Positions 53,701 to 64,000 of a stretch of 64,000 nt of DNA are shown in pieces (position 1 is the first letter of the stretch; every line of letters begins with the position of its first letter). The notes under the pieces were generated by a model, which saw only the letters and a program-made list of their open reading frames with translations, was not told the DNA's origin and searched no databases. This DNA is from Rhopalosiphum padi. Taxonomy: Eukaryota > Arthropoda > Insecta > Hemiptera > Aphididae. The DNA is taken from the NCBI RefSeq assembly GCF_020882245.1, contig NC_083598.1, positions 46,909,858 through 46,973,857 of the forward strand, read 5' to 3'. Position numbers and translations under genes: made by a program.

Positions 53701-54749
53701 TTGCCCTAAACTGAACCAGTGAGTTGTTTTTATGTTATTATTAATATCTTCAGAAAAAACAAATGTAGTGACAGCTTAATGGATTATTGTTTTGAAAATA
53801 TTCAAAATTTAAACATAGTTTTTCAATTATAAAAATGTTTATTTTATGGATAACAATCCTTAAAAGTGTTTTTACAAAAATATAAAACAGATGTAATACT
53901 GAATCTAGTATTTATTATAAATATAAATTACTTAAATTTTGAAATTACTATAATGCCCACATATCTTTCAGACCTATTATCCTTATCAGACAAAATGAAA
54001 TAACTTAGAAATACCTATTTGATTTTGATACTTTCAGAATTCACTAAATAATTTACTGTATAAATGGAGGGTTTTTATTTAAAAATTAAAAGTTTGTGTC
54101 TCCATGAGATACTCAAAAAGTAATAAAAAAATTATTTAAGAATTTTAAAAATAAATATGGTTTTTAAATATATTTAAAAATTAAAAAAAAAAACAGACTT
54201 TTATAACTGCATTATTGAAGGAAAGTAAGGGGTGAGCATACTTGATTAATAATCTTATATAGTCAGATAATACTAATGGATAAATCAATATAATGAATTG
54301 ATAGTTATATTAGCATAATAAATACATCTAAAAAAATAGTAGACCAATCATGATACGCGACTATAGTGTGTTTTAAGGTACCATTAACTCACTATTAATT
54401 CATTAAATGTCTAGTGATTATTTATGTAACTCAGCAATAGTATTTTATTATATAAGATATATTTATCGAAGGATGAAATTCATGATGGTGGGAGCGACAG
54501 AGAAGACCAAAGATGGAACAATTCTTCAGATGATGATAATGATGATGGCGGTGCTGAATACAATTGGGAAGGATTAAATGAGCAAAAAAAATCCGAGAAA
54601 CAAACTAAAGGTAAATTTTAAAAATAAAATCAAGTTAGTATTAATTTATTAGTGACTAAAAAGTTGACTAATAAGTAAAATCACAATTAGATTATGAAAA
54701 ACGAGAATATAACTTTAAAAAATCAGATGACATTAAAGCCGTTAAATGA
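47770..54749 (+). CDS. RNA-binding protein with two RRM domains, multi-exon (3' end provisional)
   Basis: Coding exons read as 47866-48278, 48368-48535, 48709-48968, 49082-49234, 50562-50672, 51452-51599, 51666-51731, 51807-52124, 52286-52417, 54457-54610 and provisionally 54691-54749, all with consistent GT-AG phases. The start codon seems to be formed by splicing (A from exon 1, TG at 47866). Residues 1-~200 are Pro/Gln/Asn/Ser-rich and disordered. A basic KTRKRKLK at ~203 is a likely nuclear signal. RRM1 covers ~247-320 (QQIMIRF ... YCYVQV). RRM2 covers ~332-405 (RNP2 LYLGNL, RNP1 YAFIKF). The C-terminal third is very acidic (Asp/Glu runs) with two related segments, EDEDRRWNE and REDQRWNN. 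I do not recognise the exact orthologue. The paired-RRM plus acidic layout recalls nucleolin/Modulo, but with the acidic part at the other end. A nuclear RNA-binding role is inferred. Confidence 0.8.
47798..47865 (+). other. Short first intron that splits the initiator codon of the RRM gene
   Basis: A GTGAGC donor (47798) or an alternative GTAACA donor (47788) precedes the strong acceptor CTCTTTTTTACAG ending at 47865. Either donor leaves an A at the exon end, which joins TGG to make an ATGG start. If the intron is retained, the in-frame ATG at 47808 gives an N-terminus longer by about 19 residues. Confidence 0.5.
49814..49996. mobile_element. hAT-like MITE, 183 bp, in an intron of the RRM gene
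   Basis: The ends CAGTGGTGACCAAA and (reverse complement) CAGTGGTGGCCAAA are terminal inverted repeats. Perfect 8-bp target duplications CATTAGAC flank it at 49806-49813 and 49997-50004. There is no coding capacity. The CAGTGGTG-type end and 8-bp duplication are hallmarks of the hAT superfamily. Confidence 0.9.
50728..51144. mobile_element. hAT-like MITE, 417 bp, in an intron of the RRM gene
   Basis: Inverted ends TAAAGACCTGCATGGGCC and (reverse complement) TAGAGGTCTGCACGGGCC differ at a few positions. Perfect 8-bp target duplications GTATAAAC lie at 50720-50727 and 51145-51152. GC-rich termini full of GGCCCGG words enclose an AT-rich core. No transposase frame is present. Confidence 0.9.
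52861..53275. mobile_element. Foldback MITE with TTAA target duplication (piggyBac-like), 415 bp
   Basis: Long inverted arms (about 52861-53038 and 53090-53275, roughly nine bases in ten matching) surround a ~50-base centre. TTAA lies immediately outside both ends (52857-52860 and 53276-53279), the target preference of piggyBac elements. The end starts GAGGATGTC on the left and GAGGACATC on the right strand, both leading into ACCCGCATGTGTTG. It lies in the 2-kb intron of the RRM gene between the exons ending at 52417 and starting at 54457. Confidence 0.85.
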
Positions 54750-57700
54750 TTCAAATTCAAACTTGAAATACACACGAGGTATGTTTTAATAATTTTAGTT
54801 CTCACAGCCACATTATTATGTGTATAATATTTAAGAATCTATTGTACTGGAAAAGTGAAACATTAGTAATATACGAATAGAACTCATGAATAAGATAAGT
54901 TTAGCCGATGAGTCATTCGTGATATGTAGAGTGTTTAGAAGGTATATAAATTGCGAACTACTCATAAATATAATAAATATACAAAATGCAAATGCCAAAT
55001 ACAACCAAAATATTTATTATCATCAGGTTTGGGTTATTTGGCATTTTATTCAAATTTATTTAAACGGCACCTCGTTATTATTGGCCGAGATTTCTTTTCT
55101 ATTTTATTTTGTTTTGTTTTATTAAAATTGATTTTGAATTCCATCTATGAAATCCCCGTGGTTGTTTTTTTTTAATTTACAGTCTTGTTCACTCAATGTG
55201 GCCAAAAGGGTATGTAGGTTTGTATCGGCCCGGTATTGGGGCATGTCAAGACGCAAAACTGATGCACGTGTACTGAAGCGACAGAAGGTGAGATCAAATA
55301 AAAAAAAAAAAAAATGGAATGCACTAGAAAAGTTAAATGAAAACCTAACAATTCTAAGTAAAAATTTTAGTTTCATATTAGTTTAACACAGTAAAAAAAT
55401 ATATTACTACTTAGGTATATAAAATAAAACTTTAAAAAACCATTAAAAAACATTCAAATAGTCAATAAACTAGTAGTTTGTCCTTTTTAGTGCTACAAGA
55501 TTGATTTTTTTTTTTTTAATAATTCCTCAATAAATATGGTATTATATTATAAGTAAAGAGAGTAGAGTGAGATTTATAAAAAATGAAGTAACTTATAAAA
55601 AGTTATTAGTACAAACAAATACAGAAAATCAGTTGAGTATTTTAAATACTAGTAGGAATAAAACCCCCCTAGTCCCTAAGTCTTTTAGTAAATTTGATTG
55701 AATTTTTTTATTGATAACAAACTATAATTTTATTAGTTTAAATAGTTTATATATTTCTAACTTTTTAAGTAGGTATGAACAATTAGTTAAAACTTCCAAA
55801 ACCTATTTCAAATTAAAATTATTCATTAACCAGTTATTTAATATAGATAAAACCTACACTTTAAAAAAAAATATATTACAATAAGATTAAAACTCAAACT
55901 TAAATATGATGTATTTAATTCTGTCATTTTTTTTTTGTTTACGCTATTGGAGATTATATTTTTGTTTAGTTACAATTAAAATAAAATGTATTATTTAAAT
56001 ATTAATAAAAAAAAAAGTATTCAATATTAAAATTCAACAAAAAGGTTATAAAAAACTAATATATATATATATGTAGTTCTTACTATAAGATATGACATAC
56101 ATTTTTAAAATTCTATTTATTATACTTTTAGACATATAAATATGTTTATTTTTTAGTTAATATATTATACTGTGTAAAAGTAATATTAGAAATATAGAGA
56201 TGTAAAATTAATTGAAAATAACAAACCTAACAAGTTTTTATATACCTAGAATTTTTTTTATTAAAAATTTAAAACAGTGCAAATAAAAGTTTAGATAAAA
56301 TAAAATATACATTAGTATTTATATTAATAGTATAATTAATAGATCTTAATTTATGATTTTATATTAATTATTTTTGTAACTAATCTCTTATTTTATTCTA
56401 AACGGAACTATAAACATTATACAAACAAAGTGTTAATATTTTAAGATTGAAAGAAAATGAAAAATCTAAAGTTAAATATTATTTTTATTAGTTTATTACA
56501 TATTATTTGCATTAATCCTGCGTGTTTGAACAAAAATATAGTGGAAGAGAGAAAAACCCATTAAAATAAAACTATTTTTTTTAAATAGACAGTCCAAATT
56601 AAATTCTATTATTTATAAATTATAAATCACCTGTAATATATTATATATAAAATATATACATTTTTAAATTATTTAGATTAAAATAATTGAGATACAGAGA
56701 TTATAAATAATATTACTCTTTAAATTTCTTTAAATATATAAAATTTTAATTTATAAAATATTTAAAGTAATAATCCTTTGAGCATGTTTGGTTATATAGG
56801 TATTAGGTATAATTACTTATATTTAAATATTCTTATTTTAATTTACACATTATACACCAATGTCCCATTTGTGTTTAAGATAATGAAATTAATAAAAATC
56901 ATTACTACAGATGTATATTACTGGTTACTTCAACTTGGAAGTTTGAAGGCATAGTTTTCAAACTTAAAAATGAACTTTTGTGATTAAACTTTACTTCCAA
57001 TATACTTAAAATTGTTTGGAACATAAAATTATATTTTAGTTGATAACATGTATAGATGATCAACTTAATATATTATGTTAAATACTACAAGTGTAACTTG
57101 CTTTATGTATGTTAACAATGTATTATCATTTTAAACATTAATAGAATAAATACCTTAATATATATATATTCATCCCTGTAGGTTTAAAAACAATATAAAC
57201 AATTTTTTTATCAGCATTGTTTTTATATACTCATTATATTTAATTATAAGTATAATTTATTTTTTAGTAGTATAATCTTCTTAAAGTGATCAGATAAAAT
57301 GTGTGTAAAAGTGAAACAAATATTTACATACTCATCCAAGGAGGGTGACCAATTTGATCTAGAAATCAAATCATTAAACCTAACCTGGGTTAGTTAATGA
57401 ATTTTTCTCTACAAGTTTATTTAAGGATGTATTAGAAAAGATATATATAATCTTTAGTTTTATGATATTATACCTATATAATAATTAAACAAAATAATAT
57501 TTACGTACGGTGCAATGAAATATTATATTATTTATAAAATATGTGATAGGTCAGTCTTATGTCAAAAATAAATAAATAAATAATAACTAACAATTTGTGG
57601 ACAAGTAAAAATGTTGTAAAAGTTAGTACATTTTACAGTTACGATTTGACCACAATCTTTAATGGGATACCTACTTATAACTCAGTGCTAACCTACGTTA

Positions 57701-60700
57701 ATTGGGAAATTTGGTTTTATTAAGTATTGTAGTATTATACTTATACAACAAGTTCTTAATTGATATATTATTATTATTTTTTTTTTTTATTTTTTTTTAG
57801 CTTTTATTTTTCTATTTGATTTTAAATATATTATTTTCACAATTTTTAATACATTTATATAAACTTAAATTTTGAAAAACCTATGAAAAAAAAATAAAAC
57901 AATATAACATAATTGATTGCAGTGATATATAAGACTAAGAAGCCATTTATTGAGTGTATTAAAACTAATCAACATTTTTGAAAAAGAATAAATAAATTTA
58001 TTTATGTTGTATAGATGTTCAAATTTTTATAATTTAAATAGTACTAGGTAAGTTTATTATAGAAGGGTTATCTATCATTTAATAACTTAAAATATGTATA
58101 AGTAATATTTTAGTATAATTTTAAAAGCAATTTAATATTAATTTTTAATCTAGATTAAAATTTCACTTTTAATTTTTAAATCACACGTAAGTTTAACAAC
58201 TATTTTAAGATAAATTATTGTTAATAATAAATTTAAACATACTGTGGCCTTTAAAATATTAATACAGTGAAAACTGCTCTTATTTTCTCTACTTATAATT
58301 TACTCTTCACAAGTATGAATTCTTTTACAGAAGAAAAATGTTGACGATTTCAAAAAAATTTCTTTGGTTAATATATCCAAAGTTATATTTTGATTTGAAT
58401 TCCTTGTGTTTTCTATTTAAACGTTTTTACTGTATGGCTGGTGACCCTTCTATTTAAAAATTTGACACCATTAGTATAAACCGAGGTATACACTGTTATT
58501 TTTTATACTTTACACACACTAGAACCTTAAATTTAAATTTAAATTTATAACATTATAACCTTAGGCGAGGAAGGGCATTGGAAATAAATTATAATATTTA
58601 ATTTTCAGCAAATGTACATGTCTTATAGAAGCATTATAGTTCAATACTTGTATATTTTACCACGAAAAGAATTAAAATAATGACACTTAGATAATATAAT
58701 TATACAAGCTTCATTTAAACAAATACACCTATGAGGTGTTGGTCTTTTGAATTGCCTTCTAAACACAGCTATTATTTTTTTTGTTTTACTTGATTTAATA
58801 TAGTTTTTAATTGTTACATATTATATATATTGAAATATTTAGTACTAAAAAAATTATTTGTTTACTTGTTATTCCTAGTGGTTCAGTAACTTGTATCTTT
58901 ATGGTAAATGTGTGTTATACTGTTATCATATATTACATATTTATTTTATAATAATCATTGTATGAATGTATGATTTAAATTGTTAAAATTTAAGTAAGAT
59001 GTTTCTGTACACATAAACGGCATTGTTCTATCAGTTTTGATTAGTTCTTTGGAATTTTAATCAGAAATTTACTAATATAGAATTCCAATGCCCTCTAGTT
59101 ATGCTCAGAAACCTGGTTGAACATAAGACAAAACTCAATAACACCCGAGTTAATGTTTACTTACAGAAAAATAACAGGCGTACCACAAGTATGTAATTGT
59201 TGTTTTTATTTTGTAGGAACGTTGATCAAAAGCTGTAAATCAGACCTCAAATGAATGGAACTCACAACACGCCATCTATTCTATTTTCCAAACTGTACTA
59301 TTGAACTCAATCTACATTAAGGATCCCTTCAAACATTCCTCTGCATCGCGTATGTTTTAAATGTTTTAATCCTATATATTATCATAGTTAATCAATATTA
59401 TATCTTGTTGTTAAAGCTGTGTGTTAATTGGTGAATATAGTCTTAGTAGGAATCTATCTTTCTGTACAAGGTGTTCCTCTAAATATCATTGTACTTTTTT
59501 GATTGGCCGCTGGTTTAGAATCTGTATGATTAGATGAATAAAACATCCTCGCCCCAGTTTTTGTTTTGGCCAATTGAGAATAGTGCTTAAAATTATCGAG
59601 GTAGCCTTTATTAACTATTTATATATAAGTGTAGAATAGTAATTTCCTCTTGTAATTTTAGCATAGTATATTGTGTTTAGTACTTTAAGTTCTACAATAA
59701 TTATACTTATATAGTCAATATTATATAATTACACACATCACATATAATATAATATATTATACCATAAACTAGTTCCTCTATATTCAGTGTTACAAATACA
59801 CATACATTTTATCATATATTGTCATATTTTTTTCTTTATAGTTATGTACTTCCAACATAATTTATGATTTAAATTATGTAAATAGAAGAAAAAAGTTGTA
59901 CTTGTGTGTTGGATGTACATGAATAATGTCTGTTAATTGTCTATAATGTGTTGTGGAGCTAATGTTTTTAATATAATATTATAAATGTACGGTATACAAA
60001 AAAAGACTAACGGTGTTATAAGATTTTGATGTGAAAGTCATTTAAATTGAAGGTTTTACTGAATATTAAACTTGTGTATTGACCGTCATGGTATAATATT
60101 GTATAAAAAAATTTTGATGGAATTTGAATATTTTTTTTTTTTTTTTTTATGGTTTACCAATAAGTCTGTGCTCATTATTATCGTATTATATTTACATTAT
60201 TTTTTTTTTTATATATACATACTAAATTTCAATATTTAAATACATATAAGCTTACAGTTGTTGTTTTGGCTCTGCATAATTGAAAAAATATAAAAATTAT
60301 AATTATAATTATTATGCATCATGCTATAACAAACATATCGGGTAATTTATGATTATTTATAATGTATAGTTTGCTTTAAAATTAAGATTGATATATTTAA
60401 ATAGTTAACATTAGCATATATTGTAATTAAAATCAAAAGGGATTTTAATTTACGTAATAAAATACTAGATATTTATGTATATATATAAAAAAATAAATAA
60501 ACTACAGACTCTTCGGCGTTTGTAGCTTATATGAATAAGACTTTTAGACAAAAACTTATATAATTATTACTAAAATGTATTAAATTTAAGTTCGCGTATA
60601 ACATCATTACATATTTTGATTAGACAATGCCTGATGTTGACTCATCTTTCTAATATTAACTTATCAGGAATTGAGACTTAAAGTAGCTACCATTATTCAT

Positions 60701-63138
60701 TGTGTTTTTTGGTGTTAAACAGCCTTAAATTTGAGCAAGATAATTTGTTTCTAGTTTTAGGCGATAAAATATACTAAACTTCATGCAGTATTGTAGCTAT
60801 TTTCACATGGTTTTTTTTTTCAATGTAAATGTCTTAACTTTTTATAATTGTCATTATTATTATAACTTACTATTATTTTGATCATTTATTGTAATTTAAA
60901 ATATTTCTCTGATATATTTTATACATTAATATTATTTTATTATTTTATATATTATATTTTATTTTATTTGTTTAAGTATATTCAAAATGTTAATTTTTAA
61001 GTATTTTTGCCTATAAATGCTTCAAATTCTGATATTTCTTATAGTATAATTAAAAACCATAATTTCATATGCATAAATTGTGTATTTCCTTTGAGGACTG
61101 TTTTGTATTGTATTTAATGAGGAGAGTAGTCACTGAATTATTTTACCTTAGGTACTCTAATTAGGTTTGTATATTTAAATATTATACTGTAAATAAGTAT
61201 AATTTTAGAACCTAATGGTTACAAATTAAACAGAAATTGAAAGAAAAAAATCAGAATTTGAAAATATATAGTTGAAGCATTAAAATTGGGTAAGCATACT
61301 TAAAAATCATTCTTTAGTCTTTATAATCTATATGAAACAAATTTTAAATTTCACAAAATATTGTATTCTTTATGGAAAAAAATATATATAAGTCTTGTCT
61401 TTTGTGTTTCTATTTTGATTTTCTAATGTAATACATTTATATTTTTTATTATTTTTTATCTATTGCGACACGGGACATTTATACTTTTTTTTTATTGAAT
61501 TGTTATACTTATAACTCAATGTTCAGGAGACATTTACATCTGTTTCCATTATTTAGTACTGATGAATTTGTACTTTATTTGATAATAATTTATGTTAATA
61601 TCTAAGTTTTCATAAGAATAAACTACATTTGTAGATTCGTGAGTAATCTTTTTTTTTATCTATTTATATACCAACCTTACATTTGAATTTACATTTATTA
61701 TAATTTATTGTGAATAAATTAAAGTCATTATCCCTCCCTTGACTAGCTCATGACGCTCATGTATGAGCTTATTTTCCTTAAACAGCTCTATTTGTTTCCC
61801 TGTGAAAATTCTTACCAATATTATCTATCTTATATGCAGTGGTGTTCCCATGAATTTTTTTGAGAGTATACTATATCATCAAATACGCATGTATTATGGA
61901 TTTATGGGTATACGCAGTTACCCATAATATTGAAAAAAAATCTTGAGAGTATACGGCGTATATGTAGTATACCTTTTGGGAACACCCCTGCTTATATGTT
62001 AAACAAAACTTTTTCTTAAATTGCAGTATATTATAGTAATTAATCTAAAAAATAAAATATAATTCAAATTTAAGATGATTATGAATATAATATAATAATA
62101 ATAGTTGAGTTATACTAAAAATAAACATTAATAAATTAAACATTTATGTTTAAATTCATAAATATAAATGTATAATGATAAACTTATTGCTATAACTCAC
62201 TAAAAGCTATAAAAAAGCAGCATCTTTGAACCAGAATAGAATCGTTATACTTACTTATTCATTAAACAATATGAATAACATATTAATGCATTAAAATAGA
62301 AAATTAACTTTAGTGTAAGTTCAATAAAATAAACGTTACCTAATGTTATTTGTGGAAAAATTATTACATTAGTATTATCAAACATTTCCCAGAAAATTCT
62401 ACTATTAACAAACCAACCATCACTTTTATTTTTTTGGAAATTGTATAATGCAAATCATGTCCGCTGAGGTTACTCTAAATGCAAACCATGTATACACATA
62501 CAATATACCATATAACATACAGACATTATATCGACCATAAAGTATTACTCTATCCTACCCAACTACATGTTGATTGTATTGGGCCATTGATTTTCATAGA
62601 TACTGTGGCCAATCTTAACTAATGTATGCCTATACATGAGCTAGGTTAGAAATTTAAAATATATTAAATAAATGTATGAATGCCTATACATTTTATCAAT
62701 TAACAAATTAACATTACCTATGTTAATTTTTCAATACTAAATTAAACATGAATTTAATTGATACAAACATGATTTGGATATAAATATTAAGACAAGACCA
62801 AATAATAAGTATAATTTACATCTAGTTTTAGTGACACATTGAAAAAAAATGTATAAAATATCACTTCCAAATAATTTTACTTTACATAACCTTGACCATT
62901 TTTTTTTTTTTTTATTGAGTAAATTGCTAAAATATGTATGTTATAAAATATAATTATCTTAATTTTTTATACAATATAATATTTTTCAAAAATTTTCAAC
63001 AATATTTCACAGTTTAAACGATTTATACAAATATAAAAATAATTTTTTTAAATGTCATTTTTTCTTAACAATACACTTTAAAACCCATAATAATACAATA
63101 ATTATTTACACAATTACATAGGTTCTCTTAATTAATAT
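54750..63138. other. 3' region of the RRM gene and intergenic DNA up to FAM210
   Basis: AT-rich DNA. Splice-like signals suggest extra 3' exons of the RRM gene: a strong acceptor (TTTAATTTACAG) before 55184 with donor AAG|GTGAGA at 55289/55290, and an acceptor TTTTGTAG before 59219 followed by text that could be a terminal exon. Phases do not join cleanly to the exons upstream, so alternative 3' ends or non-coding exons are possible. No other gene is recognised. A hAT-like MITE lies at 61837-61990. Confidence 0.4.
61837..61990. mobile_element. hAT-like MITE, 154 bp
   Basis: The ends CAGTGGTGTTCCCA and (reverse complement) CAGGGGTGTTCCCA are inverted repeats. Perfect 8-bp target duplications CTTATATG flank it at 61829-61836 and 61991-61998. 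There is no coding capacity. Inside, a GAGAGTATAC phrase occurs twice. Confidence 0.9.
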
Positions 63139-63660
63139 TTATTTTTTTATTTTCATTATTCCTTTTGTCCTAAGGTATCGTACAATTAATGGCACAGATA
63201 TAAGTGTTATTGAAATGCGTACTGGAGCAAAAGATTTATGTATGGCATATGCAATGATAAACTGACTTGCTCCAGCTACAATTTTAGTATTTTCATTTGC
63301 ACTTGACAAACCCATCCATCCAATCCATTGTTGGACGTCGACACCATTAGAAATGAAAAAATATACCGAACCTAATGAAATTAATGATATTCCAACATGA
63401 AACACAATCAATACTGAACCGTATTCTTTAGCAGCTATTTTCAGTTTTTCACGAGGAGTCAACTCTGGTGGTTTTGCATGACATAAGCGAATAAAGAGAA
63501 AACGTGATGGATACTGTACTGATGGCTTAGTCCAACGGGTGAATTGTAGTGTTTGACTATGTTGCAAATTCGATACAAATCTGCATGAGTTAAAATTACA
63601 TTGAAAACCTCTAATGGCTGGACGGCTTACTTTCGGAACCGATGTTAAAACTTTCAACAT
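63139..63660 (-). CDS. FAM210-family mitochondrial protein (DUF1279), FAM210B-like
   Basis: One exon encodes 173 residues from the ATG at 63660. The first ~65 residues are rich in Arg, Ser, Phe and poor in acidic residues, as expected of a mitochondrial import signal. The DUF1279 domain covers ~73-165. It has KEYGSVLIVFHVGISLISLG (first membrane helix), the loop with ISNGVDVQ, then AGASQFIIAYAIHKSFAPVR and ISITLISVPLIVRYLR, the family's best-conserved signature. It ends in a basic tail KGIMKIKK. FAM210 proteins are mitochondrial inner-membrane proteins; FAM210B affects erythroid iron/haem metabolism and energy metabolism in vertebrates, while the insect role is not established. The C-terminal wording is closer to FAM210B than FAM210A. 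The stop overlaps an AATAAA, so a later signal is likely used. Its length fits the family. Confidence 0.9.
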   Translation of the reverse strand: MLKVLTSVPKVSRPAIRGFQCNFNSCRFVSNLQHSQTLQFTRWTKPSVQYPSRFLFIRLCHAKPPELTPREKLKIAAKEYGSVLIVFHVGISLISLGSVYFFISNGVDVQQWIGWMGLSSANENTKIVAGASQFIIAYAIHKSFAPVRISITLISVPLIVRYLRTKGIMKIKK

Positions 63661-64000
63661 AATTCAATCGTTTCACTAAAATATAACATGAAACTATAAA
63701 AAAAAAATTAAATATGATCAAGATTCAAGATTAATAATAATTCAATACTCAATTTTGAATTGTCAAAACACAAAACTTCAAAACTCAAATAGAGCTGATA
63801 ACAGTGATGATAACTTAAATAACTCGTAATCTTGAAGACTGGAAACAGAAAACCATGTATACAATATAAATACACGCGCCGAGCGTGTACATCGTCATTG
63901 AGAAAGTCACTGTAACATAATAAATTAATAAGTATGTGTTAAGTTTAAATTCAATGATAAATTATTGCATAGGTACAAAATATGATTCTGAACAATGACC
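63661..64000. promoter_or_regulatory. Upstream region of the FAM210 gene
   Basis: Presumed promoter on the minus strand, AT-rich with no coding frame. It contains a small inverted repeat TACACGC-gccga-GCGTGTA at 63871-63889 in the only CpG-rich patch of this end. Confidence 0.4.

Noticed and set aside
55122..55386. Small genes on either strand (74-84 codons)
   Set aside because: Overlapping frames around an exon-like segment; the plus-strand part is better explained as a possible 3' exon of the RRM gene.

Overview
The window looks like nuclear DNA from a sap-feeding insect, most likely an aphid (Aphididae). The basis is a very AT-rich genome, short introns next to very long ones, the 'aggtacctacctata'-like words scattered throughout that I associate with aphid DNA, and insect-type genes (Tet with a CXXC finger, a Spätzle cytokine). 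Species is not determined. I see no bacterial, plasmid, phage or CRISPR features.

Layout: (1) 1-14.5 kb holds the 5' part of a methylcytosine dioxygenase Tet-type gene on the minus strand. One large coding exon (9407-10720) ends in a CXXC zinc finger and a clean splice donor. The catalytic exons are not visible and should lie beyond base 1. CpG-rich blocks near 5.9-6.55 kb and 12.9-13.9 kb are candidate promoters. (2) 20.38-24.36 kb holds a complete five-exon Spätzle-family gene on the minus strand, pieced together from splice sites because most of its exons are very short. (3) 24.4-41.8 kb is AT-rich and apparently gene-free, with a 124-bp near-perfect palindrome and a terminal-inverted-repeat element. 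(4) 41.8-63.7 kb is a compact gene block: TMEM242 (+), MED16 (-), a two-RRM RNA-binding protein (+, at least 12 exons) and a FAM210-family mitochondrial protein (-).

TMEM242 and MED16 are convergent, and MED16 and the RRM gene share a divergent promoter of about 0.6 kb. The introns of the RRM gene carry three non-autonomous DNA transposons with intact target-site duplications (two hAT-like, one TTAA/piggyBac-like), and a third hAT-like element lies at 61.8 kb. The genes do not form a pathway. Two are mitochondrial (TMEM242, FAM210), one is a transcription co-regulator (MED16), one is a chromatin/DNA-modification factor (Tet), and one is a secreted Toll ligand (Spätzle).

I found no clearly new biological system. 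The most useful observations are the spliced Spätzle model, a GC-AG intron in TMEM242, a start codon that seems to be assembled across an intron in the RRM gene, and several intact small transposons.
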